A DNA stretch of 56,611 bases from positions 40,918 through 97,528 of the forward strand of contig NZ_HE978549.1 in the NCBI RefSeq assembly GCF_000311785.1. The letters are read 5' to 3'. The position numbers were made by a program, and so were the translations under genes. Position 1 is the stretch's first letter. Each line of letters opens with the position of its first letter. Below the pieces are notes generated by a model that made no database searches, had not been told where the DNA came from, and worked only from the letters and a program-made list of their open reading frames with translations. This DNA comes from Brevibacillus massiliensis (lineage in GTDB: Bacteria > Bacillota > Bacilli > Brevibacillales > Brevibacillaceae). Below are positions 25,301-34,698 of this stretch, one piece after another.

Positions 25301-26653
25301 TTATTCCAGCACAACCGTCCTCTTCGAAATTTTCAAAAAGATATAATAGACCAACCCGATTCCCAGCCAGATGAAGCCGAGTTCCTTCGACATCGCATCA
25401 AGGCTGTACCAGACATAGCCGATGATGATAAAGCCAATCAACGGCAGCAGCAGGTGTTTGACCACATTTCTTGATTTGTTGCGGATGAAGTAATGGTTAA
25501 ACACCGAAACGTGCAGCAGCAGAAAAGCGGTCAACGCCCCGAAGTTTACCAGCGAGGTAAGCGCCGCCAGCTGATTCATGAAAAACAGGCCGACCAACAG
25601 CGAGATGACCGCAACCAGCACCGTGCTGAGGTAGGGCGTTTTAAACCGGGGGTGAACCTTGGCGAGGAAAGCCGGCAGGTTCTTGTCCCGCCCCATGCTG
25701 TACAAGATCCGCGAGATGGCGGCTTGGGCGGCAAGCGCGTTGGCCAAGCCCCAGGAGATGACGGTGGCGAGAATGCAGAGGTTTTTCAGCCAGGGGCCGC
25801 CGGCAAGCTCGGCGATCTGGTAGAAAGCGACATCGGCGTTTTCAAAACTGGTGAAATCGGGCCAGATCATCGCAGCGATCCAGGTTTGCACGATGAACAG
25901 TCCGCCAACCCCGAACAAAGCGATTATGGCCGCCTTGCCCACGGTGTGGACGCCACCTTTCGTTTCCTCCGCCAGCGTGCTGATTCCGTCAAATCCAAGG
26001 AAGCTGAGCACCGCAATGGAAACCGCCCCCATCACCAGCGGCATGCTGAAATGGTTGGCGTCGTAGAGCGGTTTGAGCGAAAATCCTCCCCCCACTCCGT
26101 TGATTAACGCCGTCAAGCCAACGATGATAAACAGCAAGAGAACAATCAGTTCAAAGGCGAGAATGATCATATTGGCTTTTGCCGTAAATTCGATGCCCCT
26201 GATATTGATCACGGTATTCACCGCGATAAAGACGATCAGCCAGACCCAGACCGGAACCGAGGGTACCAGCGCCCCCAATGCCGAGGCGGAGACGAGGTAC
26301 AAAAGGGACGGCACCATGATATAGTCAAGCAGCAGCACCCAGCCGGCAAAGAAGCCAACGGTGGGATTGATTCCCCGCTGCGCGTACGAATACACCGAAC
26401 CGGCGATCGGAAATGCCTCCGACATGCGGGCATAGCTGAGCGCGGTAAAAATCATCCCGACCATTCCGATCAGATAGGTGAGGGCGACCATTCCCCCGGA
26501 GCCCTGCGCCACCGAGCCGTAAATGCCGAACGGGGCGATCGGGACCATGAAAATCATGCCGTAGACGACCAGGTCGCGCAGCGTCAGCGACCGCTGCAGC
26601 TCCTGCTTGTACCCAAAAGAGGAAACGACTTCCTGTTTTGTTTGTGCTTCCAT
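25301..26653 (-). CDS. APC-superfamily amino acid/amine permease
   Basis: About 450 residues with twelve predicted membrane segments. The APC signature lies in helix 1 (LTLRDLVVYGMIFMVPIAPF), and the central LSFLGFDGISTLAEETKGG segment is the conserved loop of amino-acid/polyamine permeases. Start at ATG 26653 with AGGGGTG upstream. Last gene of the operon after the formamidase-like enzyme, it probably imports the amine or amide substrate of the operon. Confidence 0.9.
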   Translation of the reverse strand: MEAQTKQEVVSSFGYKQELQRSLTLRDLVVYGMIFMVPIAPFGIYGSVAQGSGGMVALTYLIGMVGMIFTALSYARMSEAFPIAGSVYSYAQRGINPTVGFFAGWVLLLDYIMVPSLLYLVSASALGALVPSVPVWVWLIVFIAVNTVINIRGIEFTAKANMIILAFELIVLLLFIIVGLTALINGVGGGFSLKPLYDANHFSMPLVMGAVSIAVLSFLGFDGISTLAEETKGGVHTVGKAAIIALFGVGGLFIVQTWIAAMIWPDFTSFENADVAFYQIAELAGGPWLKNLCILATVISWGLANALAAQAAISRILYSMGRDKNLPAFLAKVHPRFKTPYLSTVLVAVISLLVGLFFMNQLAALTSLVNFGALTAFLLLHVSVFNHYFIRNKSRNVVKHLLLPLIGFIIIGYVWYSLDAMSKELGFIWLGIGLVYYIFLKISKRTVVLE

Positions 26654-26664
26654 ATTGTTCACCC

Positions 26665-27579
26665 CTACTTTACAAAATAAATATCAGCGTCAAAACCGGC
26701 TGCCTTGGCAAAAGTAAGCGGCAGCTCCATGCGTGCTGTCTTGAGCGGATCGACAATCTGGCATACGCGCAAATCGCCGGCGGCAGACAGCAGGAAGGTC
26801 GCCTGTTCTTTTGCCATCTGCAGTTCTTCGTGCAGGAACCGGACCATGTTGACAACGGCGCGGTCTGCGGCTGCGTCCAGCTCTTTTTCCGAAGCGAGCG
26901 TCATCAGGTGATCTTTGTTTACCGCCATCGGCAGCGGCCACTTCTTCCCTTTGATCACCTCAAGCGTCACCGTCACTTCTCCGGCCACTTCTACGCCGCA
27001 GACGGCCACCTCTCCATCCCCCATGGCGGCATGCAAATCGCCAAGGGCAAACAGCGCTCCCGGCACGTTGACCGGCAAAAACAGCGTCGTGCCTTCCCGG
27101 TTTTGTTTGCAATCGAGATTGCCGCCGTGGTCGCCGGGCGTACCGCAGGCGATTGCCCCGCCCGCCGGTGCCGTACCGATCACGCCAATCATCGGATTGA
27201 TCGGGACTTTCAGGTTTTCGGCAAGCACCGCGCAGCCGTTTTCCACCGGCACCATCCGAATGGTGTTCTGCGTAAAGTCAAAGCCCATCACGCCCAGATT
27301 GGGGCCGGTAACCATGACGCCTTGGCTGGCGATGTTGATTTTTTCAATCTTGACGGCAAGGATATCGCCCGGTTCGGCTCCTTCCACATAGACGGGGCCG
27401 GTCGCCGGATTAATCCGGTTCCAATCCAGCTCGCCGAAGTCCATATCGGCGGATGTAATCTGGTCTTCAAAGCAATCGCAGGTTTCAAACACCACCCGGC
27501 TGCCCGTCGGCACACGCAAGGCAGGCTCGTTTTCCGGCGACATGGCATAAATGAGATGCTCTTTGCTTATCCGATTCAT
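26665..27579 (-). CDS. Acetamidase/formamidase family protein
   Basis: A 304-residue member of the FmdA/AmdA family, metal-dependent amidases acting on formamide, acetamide or related small amides. Visible blocks: VVFETCDCFEDQIT, GPVYVEGAEPGDILAVKIE, GCAVLAENL, the glycine-rich IACGTPGDHGGNLDCK and GALFALGDLHAAMGDGEVA with the typical acidic/His metal ligands. It lies between a glutamine-synthetase-like ligase and an amino acid permease, 11 nt before the latter. The combination suggests it opens an amide made or imported by the neighbours. Confidence 0.92.
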   Translation of the reverse strand: MNRISKEHLIYAMSPENEPALRVPTGSRVVFETCDCFEDQITSADMDFGELDWNRINPATGPVYVEGAEPGDILAVKIEKINIASQGVMVTGPNLGVMGFDFTQNTIRMVPVENGCAVLAENLKVPINPMIGVIGTAPAGGAIACGTPGDHGGNLDCKQNREGTTLFLPVNVPGALFALGDLHAAMGDGEVAVCGVEVAGEVTVTLEVIKGKKWPLPMAVNKDHLMTLASEKELDAAADRAVVNMVRFLHEELQMAKEQATFLLSAAGDLRVCQIVDPLKTARMELPLTFAKAAGFDADIYFVK

Positions 27580-27602
27580 CTTTCATCAACCTCCTGTTTT
27601 TG

Positions 27603-28946
27603 CTAAAACAAATGAAAATACTCGTTTCGCTCCCACTCGCTCACGCTGCGCTGATACCTCTGCCACTCATTCTGGCGAAGCGAGGCATAGTGCCGGATGA
27701 AGCGGGAACCGAAAAATTGGGTGAACCATTCATTGGACAAGAGCGCTTCCACAGCAAGATCGAGTCTGGCCGGCAAAGGGCGATGGCCGCCAGGCTGGCG
27801 GTAGAGATCGACACCCACGGCAGCGGCTGGCGGTTCCAGCCGCCTCCGGATACCGTCCAGGCCTGCCAGCAGAATCGCCGCCATCGCCAAATACGGATTG
27901 GTGTCGGCTCCGGGCAGCCGGTTTTCCAGATGGGTTCCCGCTTCCCCTCTGGCAAACGGAATCCGGATCATCGCGCTGCGGTGCTCGTAGCCCCAGGCGG
28001 CATGCGTGGGGGCAAACGTGCCGGGAACGAGGCGCTTGTAGCTGTTCACCGTGCCGTTGCACAGCGCACAAACCGCAGCGGCGTGCTCGATTTGTCCAGC
28101 GATAAACCAGCGTGCCAAAGCGGAAAGACCGTCCTGCGACTGCTGATCGTAGAACAGGTTGCGTCCCTGCCGATCCAGCAGCGAAAGGTGGAAATGGCCG
28201 CCGCTCCCGCTCATCCGCTCGTCCGGCTTGCTCATAAAAGTGGCCTGCCAGCCCTTTTGGCTCAAGATTTCCTTGATTCCCATCCGGTAGAAATAGGCCA
28301 TATCGGCGATCGCTTTGCCCTCAAAGGGAGAGTTGGTAACTTCAAACTGTCCCGAGCCGTATTCCGTGTTGGCCACTTCCGGACCGGCGCCGATGCCGCT
28401 CAGCCCCTGTTGCAAGTCCTCGAGGATGTCCGCCACTTCCGCCTGGACCACGTCGGAATAGCAGTTAAGGCCGCTCCAGGCCGGCTGCAGCGTCATCTTG
28501 TTATAGACAAAAAATTCAAATTCGAAGGCGCCGCGTACGCGGAAGCCCTCTTCCTCGTATGCCCGAAGCACCCGTTCCAACTGATAGCGCGGGGATTCCA
28601 CGATCGGCTCGCCTGCGCAGTCGAACAGGTCGGCGATCACGCGGGCCGTCTGATTGGCCCAGGGCAGAACGACAAACGTGCTGAGGTCAGGCTTCATCAG
28701 CCAACTGGGATAGCCTCCGGCGTAACCGTCGCCGGCCTCCTCAACCAGCTCGGCGGACGTATCCATGGAATAAAGCGCAGAGGGAAAGGTAAGTCCCTCC
28801 CTCATCACCTTCTCCAGGAAAAAACGGGCCGGCACAAAGCGAGATCTGGGAATGTTTGAATTGTCTGTCACGGCAACGCGAACGGTTCGAATATTTTGCT
28901 CCTGGATCAATTGCTGAACATAACGCTGGAAATCCTTCTCGTCCAT
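27603..28946 (-). CDS. Glutamine-synthetase family ligase (gamma-glutamylamine synthetase-like)
   Basis: A 447-residue glutamine synthetase-fold protein. The catalytic-domain metal/ATP motifs are GAFEFEFFVYN, NTEYGSGQFEV and SGGHFHLSLLD, with KRLVPGTFAPTHAAWGYEHR and the C-terminal ENRLPGADTNPYLAMAA. The N-terminal beta-grasp is shorter and diverged, and true GlnA adenylylation and feedback motifs are absent, so it is a GS-like ligase (as PuuA, GlnA3/GlnA4) that probably glutamylates an amine. Start at ATG 28946 with AAGGGGTG. First gene of the operon, directly behind a sigma-54 promoter. Confidence 0.9.
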   Translation of the reverse strand: MDEKDFQRYVQQLIQEQNIRTVRVAVTDNSNIPRSRFVPARFFLEKVMREGLTFPSALYSMDTSAELVEEAGDGYAGGYPSWLMKPDLSTFVVLPWANQTARVIADLFDCAGEPIVESPRYQLERVLRAYEEEGFRVRGAFEFEFFVYNKMTLQPAWSGLNCYSDVVQAEVADILEDLQQGLSGIGAGPEVANTEYGSGQFEVTNSPFEGKAIADMAYFYRMGIKEILSQKGWQATFMSKPDERMSGSGGHFHLSLLDRQGRNLFYDQQSQDGLSALARWFIAGQIEHAAAVCALCNGTVNSYKRLVPGTFAPTHAAWGYEHRSAMIRIPFARGEAGTHLENRLPGADTNPYLAMAAILLAGLDGIRRRLEPPAAAVGVDLYRQPGGHRPLPARLDLAVEALLSNEWFTQFFGSRFIRHYASLRQNEWQRYQRSVSEWERNEYFHLF

Positions 28947-28974
28947 AAAGACACCCCTTGGGAGAAATGTACTA

Positions 28975-28990
28975 TGCAATTATCGTGCCA
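28975..28990 (-). promoter_or_regulatory. Sigma-54 (-24/-12) promoter
   Basis: On the minus strand TGGCAC-gataa-TTGCA, an exact match to the consensus TGGCAC-N5-TTGCA with GG and GC at the right spacing. Transcription would start about 12 nt downstream, leaving a leader of about 20 nt before the GS-like gene. The adjacent sigma-54 activator gene on the other strand supports it strongly. Confidence 0.9.
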
Positions 28991-29254
28991 ATAACCAAAA
29001 ACGCATGAAACAAGCCATTTTAACAGACTTTTCAAAAAGGCTGCAAACTGTTTTGTTTCGAAAATAAACCAAAAAGAATCATTTGACGAAAATGCGCGAT
29101 AAATTTACCATAGTAATTGTATCATATTCGAACCGATTTTTGATCCACAATCGAAACAGCGCTGGTTAAAAAGCGTCTGCAACCACTAGGATTTTCCATT
29201 TTGATGAGGTTATTTTGCAGTTCTGCCAATCTTTTTCAAGAAAGAAGGAGCTTT

Positions 29255-30232
29255 ATGTTTCTCTCCACACACGCCCATCATCCGCCTGCTCACCTGACAT
29301 CGAAAAACGCTCGCTTTTCCCACACGCTTGCGATGATCCGCCGCGTTGCGGTTCACCCATGCACCGTTTTGATCGAGGGCGAAACAGGCGTCGGCAAGGA
29401 AGTGATCGCCACGCTGATCCATGAGGAGAGCCCCCGCGCCGGCATGCCGTTTATCCGGCTGAACTGCGGGGCGATTCCCGATGCGCTGGCGGAGTCCGAG
29501 CTGTTCGGCTACGAAGGCGGAGCGTTTACCGGAGCAAAAAAGGAAGGCAGCCCGGGGATGTTCGAACAGGCGGACAAGGGAACCATTCTGCTGGATGAAA
29601 TCAGCGAATTGTCCCCACTGATGCAAGTGAAGCTGCTGCGGGCCCTGCAGGAGCGAGAGATCAGGCGGGTCGGCGGTTCCTGGTCGAAAACGATCGACGT
29701 GCGGGTGATCGCCTGCACCAACCGGAATCTCAGCCGGCTTGTAGAAGAAGGGAAATTCCGCGAAGATTTGTTTTACCGGCTGCAGGTGGTTCATTTTGTC
29801 ATTCCGCCGCTCCGCGAACGACCGGAAGACCTTCCTGATTTTCTCGAAGGGTTTTCCGCGCAGTTTGCCGCCGCTTACGGAACCGGCATCAAAAGCTTCT
29901 CGCCGGAAGCGAGGGAGGCGCTGCTCCATTACTCCTGGCCCGGCAATATCCGTCAACTGCGCAACTGTCTGGAGGGCCTGTATGCAACGGTCGAGGGGGA
30001 GTTGATCCGCTTATCCGATCTTCCCCCCTATCTTCAGCAATCCGGCATCCGTACAGAGGGCCGGCGTTCTTCCGCAGGCTTGCGCCAGCAGCTGGACCAG
30101 TTTGAAAAGCAGGTGATCGAAGAAGCGCTCAAACAGTCAAAAAGCATCCGCCAGGCCGCCGCCATGCTGCGGCTGCCGCACGCCACCCTGCTTCGCCGGA
30201 TGGAGAAGCTGGGCATCGAAAAGACCCCGTAA
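29255..30232 (+). CDS. Sigma-54-dependent transcriptional activator without sensory domain
   Basis: About 326 residues. AAA+ domain: Walker A GETGVGKE (42-49), the sigma-54 contact loop GAFTGA (89-94), Walker B ILLDEIS (111-117), arginine-finger region REDLFYRL. A Fis-type helix-turn-helix ends the protein (SIRQAAAMLRLPHATLLRRM). Only about 25 residues precede the AAA+ domain, so there is no PAS, GAF, PRD or receiver domain. ATG 29255 with AAGGAG. Divergent from the operon with the perfect -24/-12 promoter, which it surely activates; how it senses a signal is unclear. Confidence 0.93.
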   Translation: MFLSTHAHHPPAHLTSKNARFSHTLAMIRRVAVHPCTVLIEGETGVGKEVIATLIHEESPRAGMPFIRLNCGAIPDALAESELFGYEGGAFTGAKKEGSPGMFEQADKGTILLDEISELSPLMQVKLLRALQEREIRRVGGSWSKTIDVRVIACTNRNLSRLVEEGKFREDLFYRLQVVHFVIPPLRERPEDLPDFLEGFSAQFAAAYGTGIKSFSPEAREALLHYSWPGNIRQLRNCLEGLYATVEGELIRLSDLPPYLQQSGIRTEGRRSSAGLRQQLDQFEKQVIEEALKQSKSIRQAAAMLRLPHATLLRRMEKLGIEKTP

Positions 30233-30375
30233 TAAAACACGACATGGAAGCGGCATGCTCCCATGTGTGTCTGCAGTCAAGCGGAACCTATTTACCCTGT
30301 TGCAGCATCCTCGGCAGCATCGCCACTGCCTCTGCCCCGGTCGCTGTACTGTTCGGGGCGAAGCGGTTGCCTTCA

Positions 30376-31257
30376 TCAGCTCATCTGCTTGGTTAATTCG
30401 ATAAACCGGCGCACACAGTAAGGCAGATACCTGCCTTTTTTCCAGATCAGGCCCAATTCCAGGTTGATCTCAGCTCCTTGCAAAGGAAGGGCGACAACCT
30501 CTTGATTGGAAATCTCCCGGCAAATCTTCTCCGGCAAAAACGTCACCCCCAATTTTGCCTCGACTAATTCGATCAGGAAATCTTTTTGAGAGCTTTCACA
30601 TACGACCTTTGGCGAGAAGCCATTTCTTCTGCACTCTTCCAAAATCCGGTCGTGCAGAGAAAAATCTTTGCGGTACAAGATCAGCGGCTCGTTTTTTACG
30701 TCGGTAATATGCACCATCTGCCTGGCGGCCAGGTCACAATCCCTGTGAACAAGCAGCATTAACGGGTCTTCGAGCAGTTTGATCGCTTCCAGGCCGTCGT
30801 TTTGAACGGGAAAGCTGCAGATCAAACCGACATCGAGCGAGCCGTCTTCTATTCCCTGCTTGATTTTCTTTGTTCCCACTTCCGTTAAGATGATATCGAT
30901 GGCCGGATACAGCGCTTTGAACTGGATGATCAATTTCGAGTAAAACGCTGCTCCGACGATGGGGGGGATGCCGATTCTGATCTCCCCTTTTTTGATGTCC
31001 ATGATGTCATTCAGCTCTGAGGTGAGATTGTCGAATGACTCGAGAACGTGTTTGGCGTTGGCCAGTACCGCTTTTCCTGCATCCGTTAACTCCAACTGCT
31101 TGGTTGAACGATAAAACAGCGGAACGCCCAGCTCCTCTTCGATACTCTTGATCACCTTGCTGATGGAGGGCTGGGAAATATGCAGAGCAGAGGCAGCTTT
31201 TGAGAAGCTTAAATGCTTCGCCACTTCCGAAAAATACGCCAGATGTCGAATATCCAT
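30376..31257 (-). CDS. LysR family transcriptional regulator (CidR/CatR-like)
   Basis: A 293-residue LysR regulator. HTH: HLAYFSEVAKHLSFSKAASA followed by LHISQPSISKVIKSIEEELG. The effector domain has the IGIPPIVGAAFYSKLI start and TFLPEKICREI. It is divergent from malate synthase G with 128 bp between the start codons, the usual arrangement for a LysR gene and its target. It may sense a C2 acid such as glycolate/glyoxylate, but nothing in the sequence proves this. Confidence 0.92.
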   Translation of the reverse strand: MDIRHLAYFSEVAKHLSFSKAASALHISQPSISKVIKSIEEELGVPLFYRSTKQLELTDAGKAVLANAKHVLESFDNLTSELNDIMDIKKGEIRIGIPPIVGAAFYSKLIIQFKALYPAIDIILTEVGTKKIKQGIEDGSLDVGLICSFPVQNDGLEAIKLLEDPLMLLVHRDCDLAARQMVHITDVKNEPLILYRKDFSLHDRILEECRRNGFSPKVVCESSQKDFLIELVEAKLGVTFLPEKICREISNQEVVALPLQGAEINLELGLIWKKGRYLPYCVRRFIELTKQMS

Positions 31258-31385
31258 GGGAATCCACCTTTATAACGAAAATGCATAATATTCTTTCTAA
31301 ATATATATTTTTAACATAGAGATGCGTCATGTACAATGAAAAAAAGTCTGCAACCTTTCACAAGAAACGAAGGAGGAGACAACAG

Positions 31386-33569
31386 ATGGAACATTACGTA
31401 ACCGTCGGGAATCTTCGCGTGGCATCCGTCCTGTATCAGTTCATTGAAACGGAAGCCCTTCCCGGCACCGGGCTGTCCAGTGAATCATTCTGGTCTGGTT
31501 TTGACAAGTTGATTCACGATCTTGCGCCAAAAAACAAAATCCTTTTAACCAAGCGGGACCAGCTGCAGCGTTTGATCGACCAGTGGCTTCGGGAGCATAA
31601 AGGAAACTTTACCCTCGAGACGTACAAATCCTTTTTGCAGGAAATCGGGTATCTTGAGCCGGACGTAGAGGATTTTGAGATTGAAACAGAGGGAATCGAC
31701 GATGCCATCGCGCTTCAGGCCGGTCCGCAGCTGGTCGTTCCTGTCAATAACGCCCGTTATGCGCTCAACGCGGCCAACGCCCGCTGGGGAAGCCTGTACG
31801 ATGCCCTGTACGGAACAGATGCCATCGATGATGACGACGGCGCTGAACGCGGCACTGTGTACAATCCGATTCGCGGGGAGAGAGTCATTGCTTTTGCCAA
31901 AGACTTTCTCGATCAATCAGCCCCGCTCCAAGCAGGCTCACACAAAGACGCTGTGCAGTATTCGATCGTCAACGGACAGCTGTCTGTCGTCCTCGGCAGC
32001 GGCGAGACAACATCCCTGGCGGACGCTTCCCAACTTGCCGGTTACACGGGGGAGCCAGCAAATCCTTCGGCTGTTCTGCTTCGCAATCATCGGCTGCACT
32101 TTGAAATCCAGATCGACCGCAGCCATCCGATCGGCAAAACAGATCCGGCCGGCATAAGAGATATCCTCATGGAGGCGGCAATTACAACGATCATGGACTG
32201 CGAGGATTCGGTCGCAGCCGTCGATGCGGATGACAAGGTATTGGTATACCGCAACTGGCTGGGCTTGATGAAAGGGGATCTATCGGCAACGTTCTCCAAA
32301 GGAAAGGAACTGGTGACGCGGACACTTCATCCCGACCGGCACTACTTGTCCCCGAGCGGTGAGGAATTGATTCTGCCCGGCCGCTCCCTCCTGTTGGTTC
32401 GAAACGTCGGCCACTTGATGACCAGCCAGGCCATCCTGGATCAGGACGGACAGGAAGTTCCGGAAGGGATCATGGACGCGGTGATCACTTCCCTGATCGC
32501 CATGCACGATCTGCTGCAGAGCGGCCGCTTTGTCAACTCCGCCAAGGGCTCCATTTATATCGTTAAACCGAAAATGCACGGCTCTGAAGAAGTGGCGTTT
32601 GCAAATGAACTCTTTGACCGCGTCGAAGACCTGCTCGGCTTGAAGCGACATACGCTGAAAATCGGCGTGATGGATGAGGAGCGCCGCACCTCGTTAAACC
32701 TGAAAGCTTGCATTTACCAGGTAAGGAATCGCATCGTTTTTATCAATACCGGATTCCTCGACCGAACTGGCGACGAAATCCATTCATCCATGGAAGCAGG
32801 GCCGATGATTCGCAAAAACGAGATGAAAACCACCAGATGGCTGCAAAGTTACGAACAGTCAAACGTCAGCGTAGGACTCGCGTGCGGCTTGCAGGGCCGG
32901 GCCCAGATCGGCAAAGGCATGTGGGCGATGCCGGACTTGATGAAAGAAATGTTGAAGCAAAAAAGCGGCCACCTGAAGGCAGGCGGCAATACGGCCTGGG
33001 TGCCCTCCCCCACGGCGGCCACCTTGCATGCCCTGCATTATCACCAAATCGATGTAACCGAGGTGCAAAATAAACTGAAGGAAACGATTCGGGATTACCG
33101 GGATGACATCCTGGACATTCCGGTCGCTGCGAGTCCGCAGTGGACCCCGGAGGAAATCCAGCAGGAGCTGGACAACAACGCCCAAGGCATCCTGGGTTAT
33201 GTGGTTCGCTGGGTAGAGCAGGGGATCGGCTGCTCCAAGGTGCCGGATATCCACAACGTAGGGCTGATGGAAGACCGGGCTACCCTGCGCATTTCCAGCC
33301 AGCACATGGCAAACTGGCTTCGTCACGGAGTTGTAAGCGAAGAACAGGTCCTCACGACCATGAGGAACATGGCAAAGGTGGTAGACCGGCAAAACGCCGG
33401 AGACCCCGCATACACCCCCATGGCTGATGATTTCGAGCAGTCCGCGGCCTTCCAGGCGGCTGTTGAACTGGTGCTCAAAGGTTGTGAGCAGCCGAACGGT
33501 TACACCGAACCCATCCTGCACCGCAAACGGAGGGAATACAAGGCCAAGCAAACGGCGCAAAAAGCTTGA
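31386..33569 (+). CDS. glcB: Malate synthase G
   Basis: A 727-residue monomeric malate synthase of the G type, condensing acetyl-CoA and glyoxylate to malate. Diagnostic blocks: [35 protein letters not shown] near the catalytic region, [43 protein letters not shown] and the C-terminal catalytic-base area. ATG 31386 is chosen over upstream codons because AAGGAGGAG lies 7 nt before it. No isocitrate lyase is adjacent, so glyoxylate probably comes from glycolate or from allantoin/purine-like breakdown rather than the glyoxylate shunt. Confidence 0.95.
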   Translation: MEHYVTVGNLRVASVLYQFIETEALPGTGLSSESFWSGFDKLIHDLAPKNKILLTKRDQLQRLIDQWLREHKGNFTLETYKSFLQEIGYLEPDVEDFEIETEGIDDAIALQAGPQLVVPVNNARYALNAANARWGSLYDALYGTDAIDDDDGAERGTVYNPIRGERVIAFAKDFLDQSAPLQAGSHKDAVQYSIVNGQLSVVLGSGETTSLADASQLAGYTGEPANPSAVLLRNHRLHFEIQIDRSHPIGKTDPAGIRDILMEAAITTIMDCEDSVAAVDADDKVLVYRNWLGLMKGDLSATFSKGKELVTRTLHPDRHYLSPSGEELILPGRSLLLVRNVGHLMTSQAILDQDGQEVPEGIMDAVITSLIAMHDLLQSGRFVNSAKGSIYIVKPKMHGSEEVAFANELFDRVEDLLGLKRHTLKIGVMDEERRTSLNLKACIYQVRNRIVFINTGFLDRTGDEIHSSMEAGPMIRKNEMKTTRWLQSYEQSNVSVGLACGLQGRAQIGKGMWAMPDLMKEMLKQKSGHLKAGGNTAWVPSPTAATLHALHYHQIDVTEVQNKLKETIRDYRDDILDIPVAASPQWTPEEIQQELDNNAQGILGYVVRWVEQGIGCSKVPDIHNVGLMEDRATLRISSQHMANWLRHGVVSEEQVLTTMRNMAKVVDRQNAGDPAYTPMADDFEQSAAFQAAVELVLKGCEQPNGYTEPILHRKRREYKAKQTAQKA

Positions 33570-33580
33570 GGAAACACTTG

Positions 33581-33623
33581 AAACCAGCATGTTTTCGGAT
33601 TTGCCGAAGCGTGCTGGTTTTTC
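33581..33623 (+). terminator. Terminator of malate synthase G
   Basis: Nested hairpin: AACCAGCA / TGCTGGTT outer stem with TTCGG-atttg-CCGAA inner stem, then TTTTTCTG. Confidence 0.85.
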
Positions 33624-33793
33624 TGTGTTGAAGAGATGCCTATTCCGTTCCGTACTGACGAAAGACCCTTAAATGTGAGGGATGACTACTGGCAAAACGA
33701 AACAGCCTCAGTCCATTGGTGTTCAGGACCAAGGCCGATCTGCCAGCCAGTGACCAACTAATTTCTATGCAGGAAAGCGATGTTTTTTATTCC

Positions 33794-34045
33794 TTAAAGA
33801 GCCAGTTTGTTTGCCTGCGAAAACGTACTTTGAAGATCCACGTACGGCTTCAGCCAGTTTGCACCGATGTCATGGACTTTGCAATTCTGCTCCAGTACCT
33901 TTTGATCTTGCCGCCCCCATGAGTAAAGCGTATATTTTTCTTTCTCCAGCCATTGTAAAAAACGGCTCATCACTTTGGGAAAAACCTGTGCGTAAGATAG
34001 GTCATGTCTTTTCATTCCGGTCAGATCGGTCGTCTTGGCGTTCAT
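33794..34045 (-). pseudogene. Fragment of a DEDD 3'-5' exonuclease (KapD/ERI-1-like)
   Basis: About 75 residues that match the middle of ERI-1/KapD-type exonucleases: LSYAQVFPKVMSRFLQWLEK then YTLYSWGRQDQKVLEQNC and WLKPYVDLQSTF. The first catalytic motif (FD-E-T) and the C-terminal H-x4-D motif are absent, so the fragment is not active. It touches the end of the peptidase fragment next to it. Confidence 0.6.
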
Positions 34046-34450
34046 TTTCCGATAGGAGGGCCAGTACGCACCCGCACTCCGCTTTTCCCCGCCATGTCAA
34101 GTGCCGTTGCGATCAACCGAACCGTCTCTTTGCAAGAGGTGATGCTTACAAATTCGTCCCAGGTATGCTCGTACTGAAATCCCGCCGACAAATTCACGCT
34201 GTTGATTCCATAAGACGCAAATGTGCACGCGTCACTAATTCCGCCGCTGACTGCCTTCCAGTCCGGCATTCCGCACAGACGGCCGGCTTCTTCAAAGAAT
34301 TGGCCCACAGAGGGGTGACAGAAGGGCTGTACATCGGCATAGGAAGTGACAATATCCCGATTTCCTCTTCGGTCCACTACGATGGCTAATTCAATGTCGC
34401 CAAGCCGTTCGGCGGACAACCGAATCGCTTCTGGAATCAGGAAAAAGGCG
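34042..34450 (-). pseudogene. C-terminal fragment of an M28/M42-type metallopeptidase
   Basis: About 125-135 residues: AIVVDRRGNRDIV (metal-ligand Asp strand), WKAVSGGISDACTFASYGI and SVNLSAGFQYEHTWDEFVS, the usual C-terminal metal His and Asp region of M28/M42 aminopeptidases. The start is lost: in the frame just upstream IPEAIRLS is readable (about 34420-34440), then similarity ends. The first metal-binding half is missing. Confidence 0.55.
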
Positions 34451-34680
34451 GTCTTTGATCGTTTGCCGGGAAACAGGCCGCATCTGTTCCATCAAAAGCC
34501 GAAGCAGTCTTGCCAACTGCTCCGAAAGCTCAATCTGCACGTCCCGCTGAAAGATCAGATAGTATTTTTCCCCCAGCAAATCGAGCCGAACCTCATCAAA
34601 TGCAAGTTCATTCGCCTGAAGATCAAGGGCTTCCTCCGCTTGAAGCGTTCAGAACCGGTCATATTTAAGTTGTGTCGCCA
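34391..34680 (-). pseudogene. Unrecognised ORF fragment
   Basis: Frame without clear start: LQAEEALDLQANELAFDEV... then LGEKYYLIFQRDVQIELSEQ and LARLLRLLMEQMRPVS, ending WRH. It is helical and charged and reads like a real protein piece that was cut, but I cannot name it. It overlaps the peptidase fragment in another frame, which suggests a deletion junction near 34440. Confidence 0.3.
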
Positions 34681-34698
34681 AGCGGATGATTTTTGCTC

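Noticed and set aside
27600..28859. 419-codon plus-strand ORF opposite the GS-like gene
   Set aside because: Antisense shadow; the minus strand encodes a full GS-family enzyme with all motifs.
29041..29120. Sigma-A promoter for the sigma-54 activator (TTGACG ... TACCAT)
   Set aside because: Spacing of 18 nt and weak -10; not convincing enough to annotate.
31329..31385. N-terminal extension of malate synthase from the upstream ATG
   Set aside because: The extension contains the ribosome site AAGGAGGAG and a Lys/Arg-rich stretch unlike the family; ATG 31386 fits.
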